Assembly (NCBI GenBank): GCA_004211905.1
Contig: SHBP01000008.1
Location: 33,739-97,738 of the forward strand
DNA from: SAR92 clade bacterium
Lineage (GTDB): Bacteria; Pseudomonadota; Gammaproteobacteria; Pseudomonadales; Porticoccaceae
Length of the DNA: 64,000 nucleotides
Direction of reading: 5' to 3'
A program made the translations under genes and the position numbers. The notes beneath the pieces were generated by a model. That model was not told where the DNA came from. It did no database searches and worked only from the letters and a program-made list of their open reading frames with translations. Below are positions 1 through 9,509 of this stretch, in pieces (position 1 is the first letter of the stretch; each line of letters starts with the position of its first letter).

Positions 1-16
1 ACCAGAGGATTCTCCC

Positions 17-376
17 ATGCCTAAAAATATTACTAACATAGTTGCGCTGGCAAAAAGCACTGCAAAAGTAGAGCACTATCCAACCCCTCACGACCGTTTG
101 GTTAAAGGCAAACCTGAGCAAAATAATACTCTTCATTTTTCAGCCGATGATCAGTTCTTTGTGGGAGAATGGGGCGCAGAAGTTGGCTGTTGGAAAGTTA
201 GCTACACCGAAAATGAGTATTTCCATATATTGAGTGGCAAATCGATTTTACGAGATACCGAAGGCAATGAGTTAACCATTATTGCCGGTGATAAAATTTG
301 TGTACCTGCTGGCTTTGAAGGGGAGTGGGAAGTTATAGAACCAACGCAAAAAATCTATGCTATCTACGAAAAATAA
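17..376 (+). CDS. Cupin-domain protein (Cupin_3/EutQ-like)
   Basis: A 119-residue soluble protein with a single cupin fold, about residues 45-115. The GEWGAEVGCW stretch at 51-60, the HILSGKSILRD segment at 70-80 and the GDKICVPAGFEGEWEV segment near 91-106 are typical of the Cupin_3 group found in (S)-ureidoglycine aminohydrolase-like and EutQ-like proteins. The usual metal-binding histidines are poorly conserved, so a catalytic role is uncertain; many such proteins bind small ligands or have no known function. The start ATG follows a GAGG Shine-Dalgarno at 8 bases. It converges with the AraC-type regulator, whose stop lies only 3 bp away. Its promoter lies mostly outside the window. Substrate unknown. 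Confidence 0.8.
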   Translation: MPKNITNIVALAKSTAKVEHYPTPHDRLVKGKPEQNNTLHFSADDQFFVGEWGAEVGCWKVSYTENEYFHILSGKSILRDTEGNELTIIAGDKICVPAGFEGEWEVIEPTQKIYAIYEK

Positions 377-379
377 ATC

Positions 380-1423
380 TTACTTAGTGGCAAGGTTTTC
401 TGTAAGCTCAGCTCTATAAGAACCTGCAGTGCGACCAGTCCAAAGTTTAAAACTTCGATAGAACGAACGCCCCTCTGCATAACCCAATTGGTATGCAATA
501 GACTCGAGTGATAGATCGGTGTTTTTTAAATAATAAAGAGCTAACTCTAGGCGCAACTCGTTGAGCAGATCTTTATAACTTGTCCCCTCTTCGTCGAGCT
601 TTCTCTGAAGTGTTCGGCTACTCACACCAAGCATCTCAGCAATAATTTGGCTAGAAGGCGTCTGCTGCTTTAACACCAGTCGCAAGAGGTTTTTAACTTG
701 ATCTGTCACAGATTGATTTTTGTCTAAACTAGCCAAAATGCTCGTTGCGTGCTCCAATAACATTTGAAGTAACTGCTCATTTGCCTGAGGAAACACCTCG
801 TCTAAAGCACTCTCTACAAACCTAAACCCACTGGCTGGCTGATTGAATAAAACGTCACACCCAAAAATTTGTTTGTAGTCTTGCAATAATGTCTGTTCAG
901 TTGGGCCTTCATGCTCAAACCAAATACTATGCCAGCCCTCAAAGTTCAAAAACCGTCGGGCAAAAAGGCACCAAGATGCCAAAACATTTTCAACCTCGTG
1001 TTTCCTTACTATTTTGTCATTAAATCGGCATGTCCAGCGCTGAAGCGCATAGCCGTCAGCGATTTCAATAGAGGTAACCCCCATATCACCGACAATTTTT
1101 TCATAGATTGGGATCTTGGCTTGGATCATCCTTAGTGTGGAGCAGTTCATTGATATATAACCCAGCACGCTATAGGAAGCAGGTTCCACAAACTGCGCAG
1201 AATGAAGACCAAAACAGGGGTCGCCACTAGCCTCGATTAATAATGACAATAGCTGTTCCATGGCATGAGATGGCACATGTTTGCTGTTATCTTTTAAGAT
1301 ATCAGCATCAATACCCACTTTGGCTAACATTACGGAATAATCAACACCACAGGCCTCCGCGGAACGCAGATATTGCGTTATCGCTGGCACAGACGCTAAG
1401 CCGCTGTTACTGGTTATATCCAT
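380..1423 (-). CDS. AraC-family transcriptional regulator
   Basis: DNA-binding regulator of 347 residues. The N-terminal two thirds match the arabinose-binding-type sensor domain seen in OruR/ArgR/VqsM-like regulators. The C-terminal ~95 residues hold two helix-turn-helix motifs: one around SSQIIAEMLGVSSRTLQRKL, the second around LSLESIAYQLGYAEGRSFYR. I chose the ATG at 1423 rather than an in-frame TTG at 1441 because a GGA-type ribosome site precedes the ATG. The gene is divergent from the flavoprotein/GlpD/kinase operon across a 204-bp region. By the usual arrangement it is the likely activator of that operon, but this is inference. The effector is unknown; family members respond to amino acids, fatty acids or related molecules. 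Confidence 0.88.
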   Translation of the reverse strand: MDITSNSGLASVPAITQYLRSAEACGVDYSVMLAKVGIDADILKDNSKHVPSHAMEQLLSLLIEASGDPCFGLHSAQFVEPASYSVLGYISMNCSTLRMIQAKIPIYEKIVGDMGVTSIEIADGYALQRWTCRFNDKIVRKHEVENVLASWCLFARRFLNFEGWHSIWFEHEGPTEQTLLQDYKQIFGCDVLFNQPASGFRFVESALDEVFPQANEQLLQMLLEHATSILASLDKNQSVTDQVKNLLRLVLKQQTPSSQIIAEMLGVSSRTLQRKLDEEGTSYKDLLNELRLELALYYLKNTDLSLESIAYQLGYAEGRSFYRSFKLWTGRTAGSYRAELTENLATK

Positions 1424-1627
1424 GTATTTATTCCGTACCAATACAGTGACCGAAATAGTGACTAAGCCGTCGTACTTTGACAGGGACTATTTCAGATCCA
1501 CCGGTTAATATTACTTCAAATAGTATACCTCAAGAGTTGAGGGTTTCATTGCCATTAACGCTATACTAAATGGGGTTAAATTGGCAGACTTAGCTAAATC
1601 TGCAAACAATTATTTAGGGTGATTCAT

Positions 1628-3244
1628 ATGCGGTTATGGAATGGTTGGGGAAATGAAAATAGCAATTTGAGCATGGAATTAAATAGTGGTCTGCGTATGT
1701 TATTGACCGCACTCGTTGGCCCTGCAAAATCTCTACCCCAGGCAACCTTAGATGAAGTAATTGCCAAGGTGCCTGCCACCAAATTAACTGCCCACCCTTT
1801 AATCAACACAGACCCTGAAACTCGCGTGCGCCATGCTAGAGGTCAAAGCCTGCCCGATTGGCTAGACATGCATAGTGGCAATGTTGATACCTTCCCAGAT
1901 GGTGTTGCCATGCCTGAATCATCTGAGCAGGTACGCGACCTATTGGCCCACGCTAAAGCTAATGATCTTGTGGTTATTCCCTACGGCGGTGGAACCTCAG
2001 TGGTGGGTCATATCAACCCTGAGGAAAGTAAAAAGCCAGTACTCACCGTTGATATGGGTAAAATGAATTCCATGCTGCACATTGACACCGAAAGTCAGCT
2101 CGCCACCTTTGGCGCCGGAACACCAGGCCCAAAAATTGAAGAAGAACTTAAAAAACACGGTTACACCTTGGGTCATTTCCCTCAATCTTGGGAGCTGTCT
2201 ACCGTTGGTGGCTGGGTCGCTAGTCGCTCCAGTGGTCAGCAATCATTGCATTACGGGCGCATCGAAAATTTATTTGCTGGCGGCAGCATAGAAACCCTCG
2301 CTGGCACTCTAGACATACCCACGATTCCCGCCTCCTCTGCAGGGCCTGATGTACGCGAGATGATTTTAGGCTCTGAGGGCAGAATGGGGATCATTACCGA
2401 AGTGAAGGTACGCATAACTCCCCTGCCTGAGCAAGAGCAGTTTCAGGTTGTATTTTTCCCTTCTTGGGACGTTGGTATCACTGTCGCAAGAGAGCTGATC
2501 CAACAGCGTGTTGCACTCTCTATGGTACGTCTAAGCAATCCTCTTGAAACCACCAGCCTACTGTATATGGGTGCCGGTGAAGATAGTGGCGGTGTGGTTG
2601 CCCTAGAACAGGCTCTCTCTGAAAAAGGCATTGGCTCAGGCAAAGTGATGATGACTTTCGGTGTCACAGGATCCGCCAGACACTGTGAAACAGCACACCA
2701 ATTGGCTCTTGATCACTGCGCTAACCATGGCGGTGTGGCTGATCAATCTGGACTTGGTGATAACTGGGCACATGGCCGATTTCGAGCACCCTACTTGCGT
2801 GACCCTTTAGGTGCTGCAGGCTATGCCGCAGACACAATGGAAACTGCTGTAGACTGGGCTAAAGTACCCACAGCAGCAGAGAATATAGAGCAGGCTATTC
2901 GCACCGCATTGGCCGATGAGGGCGAGCAAGTGCACGCCTATACTCATCTGTCCCATGTTTATGGTCAGGGCTCAAGTATCTACACGACTTATCTATTCCG
3001 GTTGGGGGAGAGTTACCAACAAGGTATGGATCGATGGGTCAAGCTCAAAAAAGCAGGTGCAGAACAAATTGTGGCCCATGGCGGTACCATCAGCCATCAA
3101 CATGGGGTTGGTCGTGATCACAGGCAATATTTGAGTGCTGAGAAAGGCACCTTGGGAATTGTTGCAATTAACAACCTCTGCGAATTGTTTGACCCTAATG
3201 GTCAAATGAATCCCGGTAAACTTCTTCCAGACAGCGAGTACTAA
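1628..3244 (+). CDS. FAD-linked oxidase, alkyl-DHAP-synthase-like
   Basis: A 538-residue flavoprotein of the PCMH/vanillyl-alcohol-oxidase fold: FAD_binding_4 domain in the first half (FAD loop PYGGGTSVVGH) and FAD-oxidase C-terminal domain in the second. Features typical of alkyldihydroxyacetonephosphate synthase are visible: RLWNGWGNE at the extreme N-terminus, GHFPQSWELSTVGGW followed by ASRSSGQQSLHYGRIENL, and the C-terminal HQHGVGRDH active-site-like segment. In the family the enzyme exchanges the acyl group of acyl-DHAP for a fatty alcohol to make an ether bond; close bacterial paralogues with other roles exist. The ATG at 1628 is preferred over the upstream in-frame GTG (1619) because AGGGTGA, overlapping that GTG, is well spaced for the ATG. 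It is first in an operon: glpD starts 6 bp after its stop and the kinase follows. Confidence 0.8.
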   Translation: MRLWNGWGNENSNLSMELNSGLRMLLTALVGPAKSLPQATLDEVIAKVPATKLTAHPLINTDPETRVRHARGQSLPDWLDMHSGNVDTFPDGVAMPESSEQVRDLLAHAKANDLVVIPYGGGTSVVGHINPEESKKPVLTVDMGKMNSMLHIDTESQLATFGAGTPGPKIEEELKKHGYTLGHFPQSWELSTVGGWVASRSSGQQSLHYGRIENLFAGGSIETLAGTLDIPTIPASSAGPDVREMILGSEGRMGIITEVKVRITPLPEQEQFQVVFFPSWDVGITVARELIQQRVALSMVRLSNPLETTSLLYMGAGEDSGGVVALEQALSEKGIGSGKVMMTFGVTGSARHCETAHQLALDHCANHGGVADQSGLGDNWAHGRFRAPYLRDPLGAAGYAADTMETAVDWAKVPTAAENIEQAIRTALADEGEQVHAYTHLSHVYGQGSSIYTTYLFRLGESYQQGMDRWVKLKKAGAEQIVAHGGTISHQHGVGRDHRQYLSAEKGTLGIVAINNLCELFDPNGQMNPGKLLPDSEY

Positions 3245-3250
3245 AACAAC

Positions 3251-4849
3251 ATGAAAGGGTTCACTGACCGCAACCAACTGCTAGCTAAAATGCGCGATGG
3301 CCAATGTTGTGACTGGGACATTATCATTGTTGGCGGCGGTATCACTGGCGCTGGAGTGCTTCGCGAAGCAACAAGACGTGGTTACAAAGCTCTACTCTTG
3401 GAACAGCAAGATTTCTCTTGGGGAACATCTAGTCGCTCATCAAAAATGGTTCATGGTGGCTTGCGTTACCTCGCAGCTGGCGATCTAAAACTCACTAAAG
3501 AGTCAGTGGAAGAGCGTGAAAGGCTGCTTAATGAAGCGCCCGGTTTAGTTGACCGTATCGCTTTCTACTTCACCTTTCGTAAAGGTCTTTTTCCTGGCCG
3601 TTTGGCAATGACAATCATACTGGCTATCTACGACTTTTTGGCAGGTATCAGAGATCATCGCTTCATCAAAACCGCTGAGTTGTTGCAACGATTCAAAGGG
3701 TTAAACGACACAAACCTAAAAGGTGCCAGCTATTATACCGATGCCATGGTAGATGACTCTCGGCTTGTATTGCGTGTACTCCAAGACAGCATGGCAGATG
3801 GGGGTCAGGCTCTTAATTACACTAAAGTCCAAAAATTACTTATTGAAAAAGACAAAGTCTGCGGTGTTGTTATTGATGACCCGCAAACATCTCAGCCTAT
3901 CCAACTGCGAGCCTCTGTAGTGGTTAATGCAACAGGCGCTTGGGCTGACCGGTTGCGTAATGCCGTTAACAGTGAAAAACGTATTCGACCCTTACGGGGC
4001 AGCCATATAATTTTCCCTAAACGCCTGTACCCAGTGTCTGACGTGATGACCTTTTTACACCAAGACGATAAACGTGGCATCTATGTTTACCCCTGGGAAG
4101 GCACAACGGTGCTTGGCACCACTGATTTAGATCATGATGAAGATTTAGACATTGAAGCTAGCATCTCTAACCAAGAAACCGACTATTTATTGAGAGGCTT
4201 TAACTATCAGTTTCCAAACAATAAGCTAACAACTGCAGACATCTTATCCACATGGGCCGGTGTTAGACCTGTTATTGGTAGTGAAAAGTCAAAAGACCCC
4301 TCTAAAGAGCGACGCGACCATGCTGTTTGGTCTGACAGCGGGCTAATAACCGTGAGTGGAGGTAAACTCACCACATTTAGGTTAATCGCATTAGATGCCC
4401 TTGCAGTAGCGCAAGATATGCTGCCAACACCTAAATCGTTTAATGATGACAGAATATTTATCACTCCCTGCATTAGCCCAAATGCGCTGCTACCTGAGAA
4501 CCCCAACTGGGCACAGCGTTTGTTAGGACGCTATGGTGCTACAGCCAAAGCCCTGTTATCTGAAAGCACAGCACAGGAGCATCAAAGTATCGGTGACACT
4601 GATTTTTCTCTGGCAGAGTGTCGCTGGGCTATAAAATACGAAGGAGTGCAGCACTTAGACGATTTGCTGTTACGAAGAACCCGCTTGGGCATGTGCCTTG
4701 CAAACGGCGGTGCCGAAATTTACCCAGTTTTGGAAGCACTATTTAAAAGCGAACGGCAATGGGACAGCCAACAATGGGAAGCTGAACTCAATCGCTACAA
4801 AGCCATTTGGCAAGATTACTATAGCTTGCCGCAAACCTCCGAAGAGTAG
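3251..4849 (+). CDS. glpD: FAD-dependent glycerol-3-phosphate dehydrogenase
   Basis: Membrane-associated flavoprotein of 532 residues that oxidises sn-glycerol-3-phosphate to dihydroxyacetone phosphate and passes electrons to quinone. The FAD Rossmann motif IIIVGGGITGAG lies near residues 25-36, followed by the GlpD signatures GTSSRSSKMVHGGLRYL and, in the second half, STWAGVRPV and VSGGKLTTFR. Length matches the family. It sits between the ADPS-like oxidase (6-bp gap) and the FGGY kinase (stop codon directly followed by the kinase start region), so the three are almost certainly co-transcribed. There is no glpF or DeoR-type glpR beside it, unlike a standard glycerol locus. In this setting its true substrate could be a substituted glycerol phosphate; that is inference. 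Confidence 0.88.
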   Translation: MKGFTDRNQLLAKMRDGQCCDWDIIIVGGGITGAGVLREATRRGYKALLLEQQDFSWGTSSRSSKMVHGGLRYLAAGDLKLTKESVEERERLLNEAPGLVDRIAFYFTFRKGLFPGRLAMTIILAIYDFLAGIRDHRFIKTAELLQRFKGLNDTNLKGASYYTDAMVDDSRLVLRVLQDSMADGGQALNYTKVQKLLIEKDKVCGVVIDDPQTSQPIQLRASVVVNATGAWADRLRNAVNSEKRIRPLRGSHIIFPKRLYPVSDVMTFLHQDDKRGIYVYPWEGTTVLGTTDLDHDEDLDIEASISNQETDYLLRGFNYQFPNNKLTTADILSTWAGVRPVIGSEKSKDPSKERRDHAVWSDSGLITVSGGKLTTFRLIALDALAVAQDMLPTPKSFNDDRIFITPCISPNALLPENPNWAQRLLGRYGATAKALLSESTAQEHQSIGDTDFSLAECRWAIKYEGVQHLDDLLLRRTRLGMCLANGGAEIYPVLEALFKSERQWDSQQWEAELNRYKAIWQDYYSLPQTSEE

Positions 4850-4855
4850 GTGAAC

Positions 4856-6406
4856 ATGGATAATCAACAATATTTTTTAAGCATCGACAACGGTACTCAA
4901 AGCGTCAGAGCCATGGTTTTTGATGGCCTGGGTCAACTCATCGCAAAAAGTAAGGTTGATATAGAACCGTACTTTTCAGAACAACCCGGTTGGGCAGAAC
5001 AGCACGCTGACTATTTTTGGGCTGCTCTGTGTGACGCCTGTCAGGCACTTTGGCCCCAACTACCTGTTTCAAAAGACGATATTGCGGCGGTTTCTGTTAC
5101 TACCCAGCGAGCAACCGCTATTGCCATGGGAGCAGACAACCAACCATTGCGCCCAGCCATTAGTTGGCTAGACCAAAGACAAGTAGAAACCAAGCCAACA
5201 CTGAGCGCACTAGAATCTGCTTTATTTACCCTAGTCAGAGCAAAACCGTTAGTAGACCTAATGCACAAACAGGCCGAAGCCAACTGGATAGAGCAAAACG
5301 AGCCTAACATTTGGAACAAGGTGCATAAGTTTGTACTGCTCTCTGGCTACCACAACTACAAGTTAACCGGCGAATACAAAGATGCCATAGCCAGTACCGT
5401 TGGTTTTGTGCCCTTTGACTACAAAACCCAACAATGGGCAGGCAAAAAAGACTGGAAATGGCGCGCCATGCCAATAACCCAAGAGATGCTGCCCGAGGTT
5501 TTACCCGCCGGCGCCGAACTGGGCAAAATAAACCCACAAGCAGCAACAGAAACCGGCATACCCGAAGGGCTACCACTGATTGCCAGCGGCTCAGACAAGG
5601 CCTGCGAAGTACTAGGCACGGGCTGTACTGATGCTCACACCGGCAGCCTCAGCTATGGCAGTTTGGCCACTATTAATATTGCTACCGACAAATATGTAGA
5701 AGCCATTCCCTTCTACCCCGCATACCCCGGCGTGATTCCAGAGACTTTTAACATTGAAATGATGGTACAACGCGGATACTGGATGGTTAGCTGGTTTAAA
5801 CAAGAATTTGGCCTGCTTGAAACCCAACAGGGTGAACAACAAAAAGTATCGCCAGAATCACTATTTGATCAACTACTGGCAGACGTACCCGCCGGCTCAG
5901 ATGGCCTAATGCTGCAACCCTACTGGTCACCCTCTAATGGAGATGGCCCAGAAACCAGAGGCGCAATTATTGGCTTTACCGAGGCCCACACCAGAGCTCA
6001 CCTATACCGCGCCATGATCGAGGGTCTCACCTTCGCCCTTCGGGAAAGCAAAGAACTTCTTGAAAAACGCAGCGGGAAAGCCATCAACCGTTTGGTCGTC
6101 TCTGGTGGTGGCTCCCAAAGTGATCAGGTAATGCAAATTACCGCCGATATTTTTGGCATGCCGGTCTATCGGCCTCACACCTTTGAAACTTCCTCTTTAG
6201 GCGCCGCGATTGCCAGCGCAGTGGGCGTAGGTATGTACCCAAATTTCGTTACTGCTGTTGGGCAAATGACCCATGAAGGGGAAAGCTTTGAACCCATAGA
6301 AGCCAATAGTGTGCTCTATAACAGCCTGTATCAAAAGGTATACAAGAAGATGTATGGTCAACTGAAGCCCAGCTATGAAGCTTTACAGTCCATAACTGGC
6401 CGATAA
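4856..6406 (+). CDS. FGGY-family carbohydrate kinase
   Basis: A 516-residue ATP-dependent kinase of the FGGY family (glycerol kinase, xylulokinase and relatives). The N-terminal phosphate-binding motif SIDNGTQSVRAMVF, the substrate segment PGWAEQHADYFW, ISWLDQR and the C-terminal VVSGGGSQSDQVMQITAD and SSLGAAIASAVG motifs are all present. The region where canonical glycerol and xylulose kinases carry the catalytic GDQ reads SGSDKACEV, so the substrate may not be plain glycerol. An in-frame GTG at 4850 directly follows the glpD stop, but AGTAGG is better spaced for the ATG at 4856. Last gene of the three-gene operon. With GlpD it could supply phosphorylated glycerol or an O-substituted glycerol; the exact substrate cannot be read from sequence. 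Confidence 0.82.
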   Translation: MDNQQYFLSIDNGTQSVRAMVFDGLGQLIAKSKVDIEPYFSEQPGWAEQHADYFWAALCDACQALWPQLPVSKDDIAAVSVTTQRATAIAMGADNQPLRPAISWLDQRQVETKPTLSALESALFTLVRAKPLVDLMHKQAEANWIEQNEPNIWNKVHKFVLLSGYHNYKLTGEYKDAIASTVGFVPFDYKTQQWAGKKDWKWRAMPITQEMLPEVLPAGAELGKINPQAATETGIPEGLPLIASGSDKACEVLGTGCTDAHTGSLSYGSLATINIATDKYVEAIPFYPAYPGVIPETFNIEMMVQRGYWMVSWFKQEFGLLETQQGEQQKVSPESLFDQLLADVPAGSDGLMLQPYWSPSNGDGPETRGAIIGFTEAHTRAHLYRAMIEGLTFALRESKELLEKRSGKAINRLVVSGGGSQSDQVMQITADIFGMPVYRPHTFETSSLGAAIASAVGVGMYPNFVTAVGQMTHEGESFEPIEANSVLYNSLYQKVYKKMYGQLKPSYEALQSITGR

Positions 6407-6419
6407 TCAGCGTCTTTTG

Positions 6420-7034
6420 TCACTGAGGTCGCTTTTTTCTCCAGCCTTGTACTTTCTGGTGCCGAAACCCCATAAGAATCGCATAGAGCCCACCGTATAT
6501 CAGCGGCTCAATAATCTCAGACTTGACTGACCAGTAGAAGTGAACCACCCCAAGCAAAGCGATGAGGTAGGTAAAGTTGTGCAGTGTTTGCCAGTTTTTC
6601 TTCATTTTGCGGCGTATTTTTGCGATTGAGGTGACTGCCAGAGCGGTTAATAACAAAAATGCTGTCATACCCACAGTGATGTAGGGGCGTTCAAATACTT
6701 CGTCTATGAATAACTGCAGGTCAAACTGCACTTCAAAAGACAAAAAGTTGAGTATGTGACACAACGCATAAAAAAAAGCGTAGAGTCCAATCATCCGTCG
6801 AAATTGTATTAGAGCGCCAATTTTAAAAAATTTAGCGGCCGGCGATATTAATAAGCTAATCAGCAATAAATTAAGCGCGCCAATACCTGTGAAGTGAATA
6901 ACTACCTCAACAGGGTCAGCCCCAAGACGGTCACTAATTGCCTGATAGTACAAATTTACTAAAGGGTAAAGGGCGGTAATGTGCACCAGTGCTTTAAGAT
7001 AGGGAATAGCCTTTTGAGAGACAGCAATCGCCAT
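6420..7034 (-). CDS. msrQ: MsrQ, heme-binding membrane subunit of MsrPQ
   Basis: Integral inner-membrane protein of 204 residues with about six hydrophobic helices and the ferric-reductase-like transmembrane domain (YedZ/MsrQ). Conserved histidines that can ligate b-type heme occur in FFYALCHILNFLSF, in TLHNFTYLIALLGVVHFYW and near the first helix (VVIHFTGIGALN). It takes electrons from the quinone pool or flavin reductase and passes them to MsrP, which repairs oxidised methionine in periplasmic proteins. It lies 13 bp downstream of msrP on the same strand, the normal msrP-msrQ order, and is convergent with the FGGY kinase gene. Confidence 0.93.
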   Translation of the reverse strand: MAIAVSQKAIPYLKALVHITALYPLVNLYYQAISDRLGADPVEVVIHFTGIGALNLLLISLLISPAAKFFKIGALIQFRRMIGLYAFFYALCHILNFLSFEVQFDLQLFIDEVFERPYITVGMTAFLLLTALAVTSIAKIRRKMKKNWQTLHNFTYLIALLGVVHFYWSVKSEIIEPLIYGGLYAILMGFRHQKVQGWRKKRPQ

Positions 7035-7047
7035 AGGGTCAGTAAAG

Positions 7048-8055
7048 TTAGTAAAGCTTTCTAAGGTTCATGCCTTTATAGAGCCCAGCAACCTGATCTC
7101 CATAACCATTAAAGGGCAATGTGGCAATGCGGTTTTGAGCAAAAATGCCGCCTGTCGTAATTCGTCGCTCGCTGGCCTGACTCCAACGCGGGTGATCTAC
7201 GTCGGGGTTTACGTTAGCATAAAAGCCGTATTCATTAGCGGCTAAAATATTCCAAGTTGTTGGTGGCTGTTTTTCAACAAACTTAATACCGACAACAGAC
7301 TTGATGCTTTTAAACCCGTATTTCCAGGGCACCACTAGACGAATGGGTGCGCCATTTTGTGGTGGTAGGGTTTTACCGTAAAGGCCAACACTCATTATTG
7401 CAAGCGGGTTCATTGCCTCGTCCATTCTTAGGCCTTCTAGGTAAGGGTAGTCTATGCCACCCCCTAACCGACGATTTCTCTGGCCGGGCATCTGCTTTGG
7501 GTCATAGAGCGTTTCAAACGCCAAATATTTTGCTTTCGAGGTGGGTTTTGCCTTTTTAACTAGGTCAGCTAATGAGAAGCCAATCCACGGCACCACCATT
7601 GACCATGCCTCAACACAGCGCAACCGATAAATACGTTCTTCGAGATCAAAAGAAGAGTAAAGATCGTCGTAATCTAGAGTAAACGGCTTTTCCACCTCAC
7701 CGGAAATTTTTAATTGCCAAGGGTCAACTTTAAACCCCTGAGCCAACTCTGCTGGTTGGTGCTTTTGAGCACCAAACTCGTAAAAGTTGTTGTGGGTGAT
7801 AGTCTTTTCCTCAGGGGTTAGCTCTTCGGCAAAAGGTTTATCAGGGGTAAACTCAAGGTTGGTCTGTTTGAATAGTGCTGGCGGTGTGTCGTCGCCAAAA
7901 AGATCAAACACGCTCGCTGCAGCACTGGTGCTAAGTAGGGTTCCAGCACCTAGAAACCCCATGTTCTTGACGATTTCTCGACGATTTAGATAAATTTTCT
8001 CATCTGTTACGTCAGATTCTTTCGAGTCACTGCGATTGGTGCTCTTTATTAACAT
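7048..8055 (-). CDS. msrP: MsrP, periplasmic protein-methionine-sulfoxide reductase
   Basis: Molybdopterin enzyme of 335 residues that reduces methionine sulfoxide in periplasmic proteins. A twin-arginine leader is visible ([18 protein letters not shown], arginines 25-26), so export is by the Tat system, whose tatABC genes are in this window at 23.3-24.5 kb. The sulfite-oxidase-type molybdenum domain contains the metal-ligating cysteine in [15 protein letters not shown] (about residue 147). Two ATGs are possible (8061 and 8055); GGGAA sits too close to the first and at good distance from the second, so I used 8055. Co-transcribed with msrQ. The pair is often induced by hypochlorous stress in other species; no regulator is adjacent here. 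Confidence 0.94.
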   Translation of the reverse strand: MLIKSTNRSDSKESDVTDEKIYLNRREIVKNMGFLGAGTLLSTSAAASVFDLFGDDTPPALFKQTNLEFTPDKPFAEELTPEEKTITHNNFYEFGAQKHQPAELAQGFKVDPWQLKISGEVEKPFTLDYDDLYSSFDLEERIYRLRCVEAWSMVVPWIGFSLADLVKKAKPTSKAKYLAFETLYDPKQMPGQRNRRLGGGIDYPYLEGLRMDEAMNPLAIMSVGLYGKTLPPQNGAPIRLVVPWKYGFKSIKSVVGIKFVEKQPPTTWNILAANEYGFYANVNPDVDHPRWSQASERRITTGGIFAQNRIATLPFNGYGDQVAGLYKGMNLRKLY

Positions 8056-8138
8056 AATCATTTCCCAATTTTCGATACCACTAATAGTAATGTGAATTGA
8101 CTATTGACATCGATAAATAATTTAAAAGTGTGAAATGG

Positions 8139-9488
8139 TTACGTTAGAAGTCCCTGTTTGGTGCAATGCTGGAGGGTGGCGTCTAATGCTTTGGATAACT
8201 TGCCGACCATTTCATCAACCTGTTGCTCGGTGATAATTAACGGCGGGCAGATTCCTAAACTACTGCCTGCCACTGCACGAATCAACAAACCATTATCTTG
8301 AGCCATCTTCTGCGCGTAGCCACCCACTGCTCCACCTATAAAGGCTTCTCCTGTTTCTTTGTTGGCCACTAATTCAAGAGCACCGAGTAAACCACTGCCA
8401 CGTACTTCACCCACTAAGGGATGATCTGCAAAACCAACTAGACGCTGTTGCAAGTAAGCACCTGTTTTGGCGGCTTTTTCAAAAATTTGATCGCGCTGGT
8501 AAATCTCTAATACTTTTAACGCCACCGCACAGGCTACTGGATGCCCTGAGTAGGTATAACCATGTCCGAAAGCACCCGCATTGGCTGTTTGATCGATCAT
8601 GGCATCGTACATGTCGCGGCGTATGGCAGATGCACTAATAGGCATATAAGCAGAGGACAGTTGCTTAGCAAAAGTCATCATATCTGGTGATTCAATGCCC
8701 ATGGTGTTGCAACCAAAGTCACTGCCGGTGCGGCCAAAGCCAGTGATCACTTCATCTGCCCAAAACATGATGTCATAGCGATTAAGCACCGCTTGAACTT
8801 TTTGGTAATAACCCGTGGGCGGCACAATAACGCCACTGGCACCGGTAATGGGCTCAGCAATAAAAGCGGCGATAGTTTCAGGCCCCTCTGCCACAATCAT
8901 GGCTTCGAGATTACCCACAATGCGATCAACGAACTCATCTTCGGTTTCTTCACCTTGCTTGCCGCGATAATAATGCGGATGGTCAGTACGCAAAATACCG
9001 AGGGCATCTACGGGCAGGTCGAAGTGATTTTGTGTCACTGGCAAGCCGGTTAAAGAGGCTGCCGCCACAGTGACGCCGTGGTAGGAGCGCTCGCGGGATA
9101 TAATTTTGCGTCGCTCAGGCTTACCTATGGCTTCATGGTAATAACGCAATAATTTAATGTGGGTGTCGTTGGCATCACTGCCAGAGTTACCAAAAGAGAT
9201 GACCGAGTCAGCCATAGGAATCATTTCAGCAAGTTTGTCGGCCAAATCAATGGCAACCTGGTGGGTCTTGCCCCCAAACATATGGCTAAAAGTTAGCTTG
9301 CTCATCTGCTCAGTGGCAGTGGCTATAACTTCTTGGTTGCCATAACCAAGAGCTGTACACCAAAGGCCTGCAAGGCCCTCAAGGTATTTATTGCCGTGGT
9401 TATCCCAAACATAGCAACCTTCGCCGCGTTCTATGGTGACCTGTTCGATTGCCTTGAAGTTAGTTGTGGGGTAAATAAGGTGTGTCAT
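8139..9488 (-). CDS. Class III omega-aminotransferase (GABA/pyruvate type)
   Basis: PLP enzyme of 449 residues, fold type I, class III. Visible hallmarks: GLAGLWCTALGYG near 38-50, the cofactor phosphate loop SFGNSGSDANDT at 98-109, SYHGVTVAAASLTG at 135-148, the PLP aspartate in FWADEVITGFGRTG, and the Schiff-base lysine K275 in TFAKQLSSAYMP. This subgroup includes 4-aminobutyrate-pyruvate, beta-alanine-pyruvate and putrescine-pyruvate aminotransferases. It sits directly downstream of a succinate-semialdehyde dehydrogenase on the same strand (21 bp gap) and divergent from a guanidinobutyrase, so GABA to succinic semialdehyde is the most economical assignment. A CAGGAAAC ribosome site precedes the ATG. 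The precise amino donor remains an inference from context. Confidence 0.85.
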   Translation of the reverse strand: MTHLIYPTTNFKAIEQVTIERGEGCYVWDNHGNKYLEGLAGLWCTALGYGNQEVIATATEQMSKLTFSHMFGGKTHQVAIDLADKLAEMIPMADSVISFGNSGSDANDTHIKLLRYYHEAIGKPERRKIISRERSYHGVTVAAASLTGLPVTQNHFDLPVDALGILRTDHPHYYRGKQGEETEDEFVDRIVGNLEAMIVAEGPETIAAFIAEPITGASGVIVPPTGYYQKVQAVLNRYDIMFWADEVITGFGRTGSDFGCNTMGIESPDMMTFAKQLSSAYMPISASAIRRDMYDAMIDQTANAGAFGHGYTYSGHPVACAVALKVLEIYQRDQIFEKAAKTGAYLQQRLVGFADHPLVGEVRGSGLLGALELVANKETGEAFIGGAVGGYAQKMAQDNGLLIRAVAGSSLGICPPLIITEQQVDEMVGKLSKALDATLQHCTKQGLLT

Positions 9489-9509
9489 GATTGTTTCCTG
9501 TTGTTTTTA

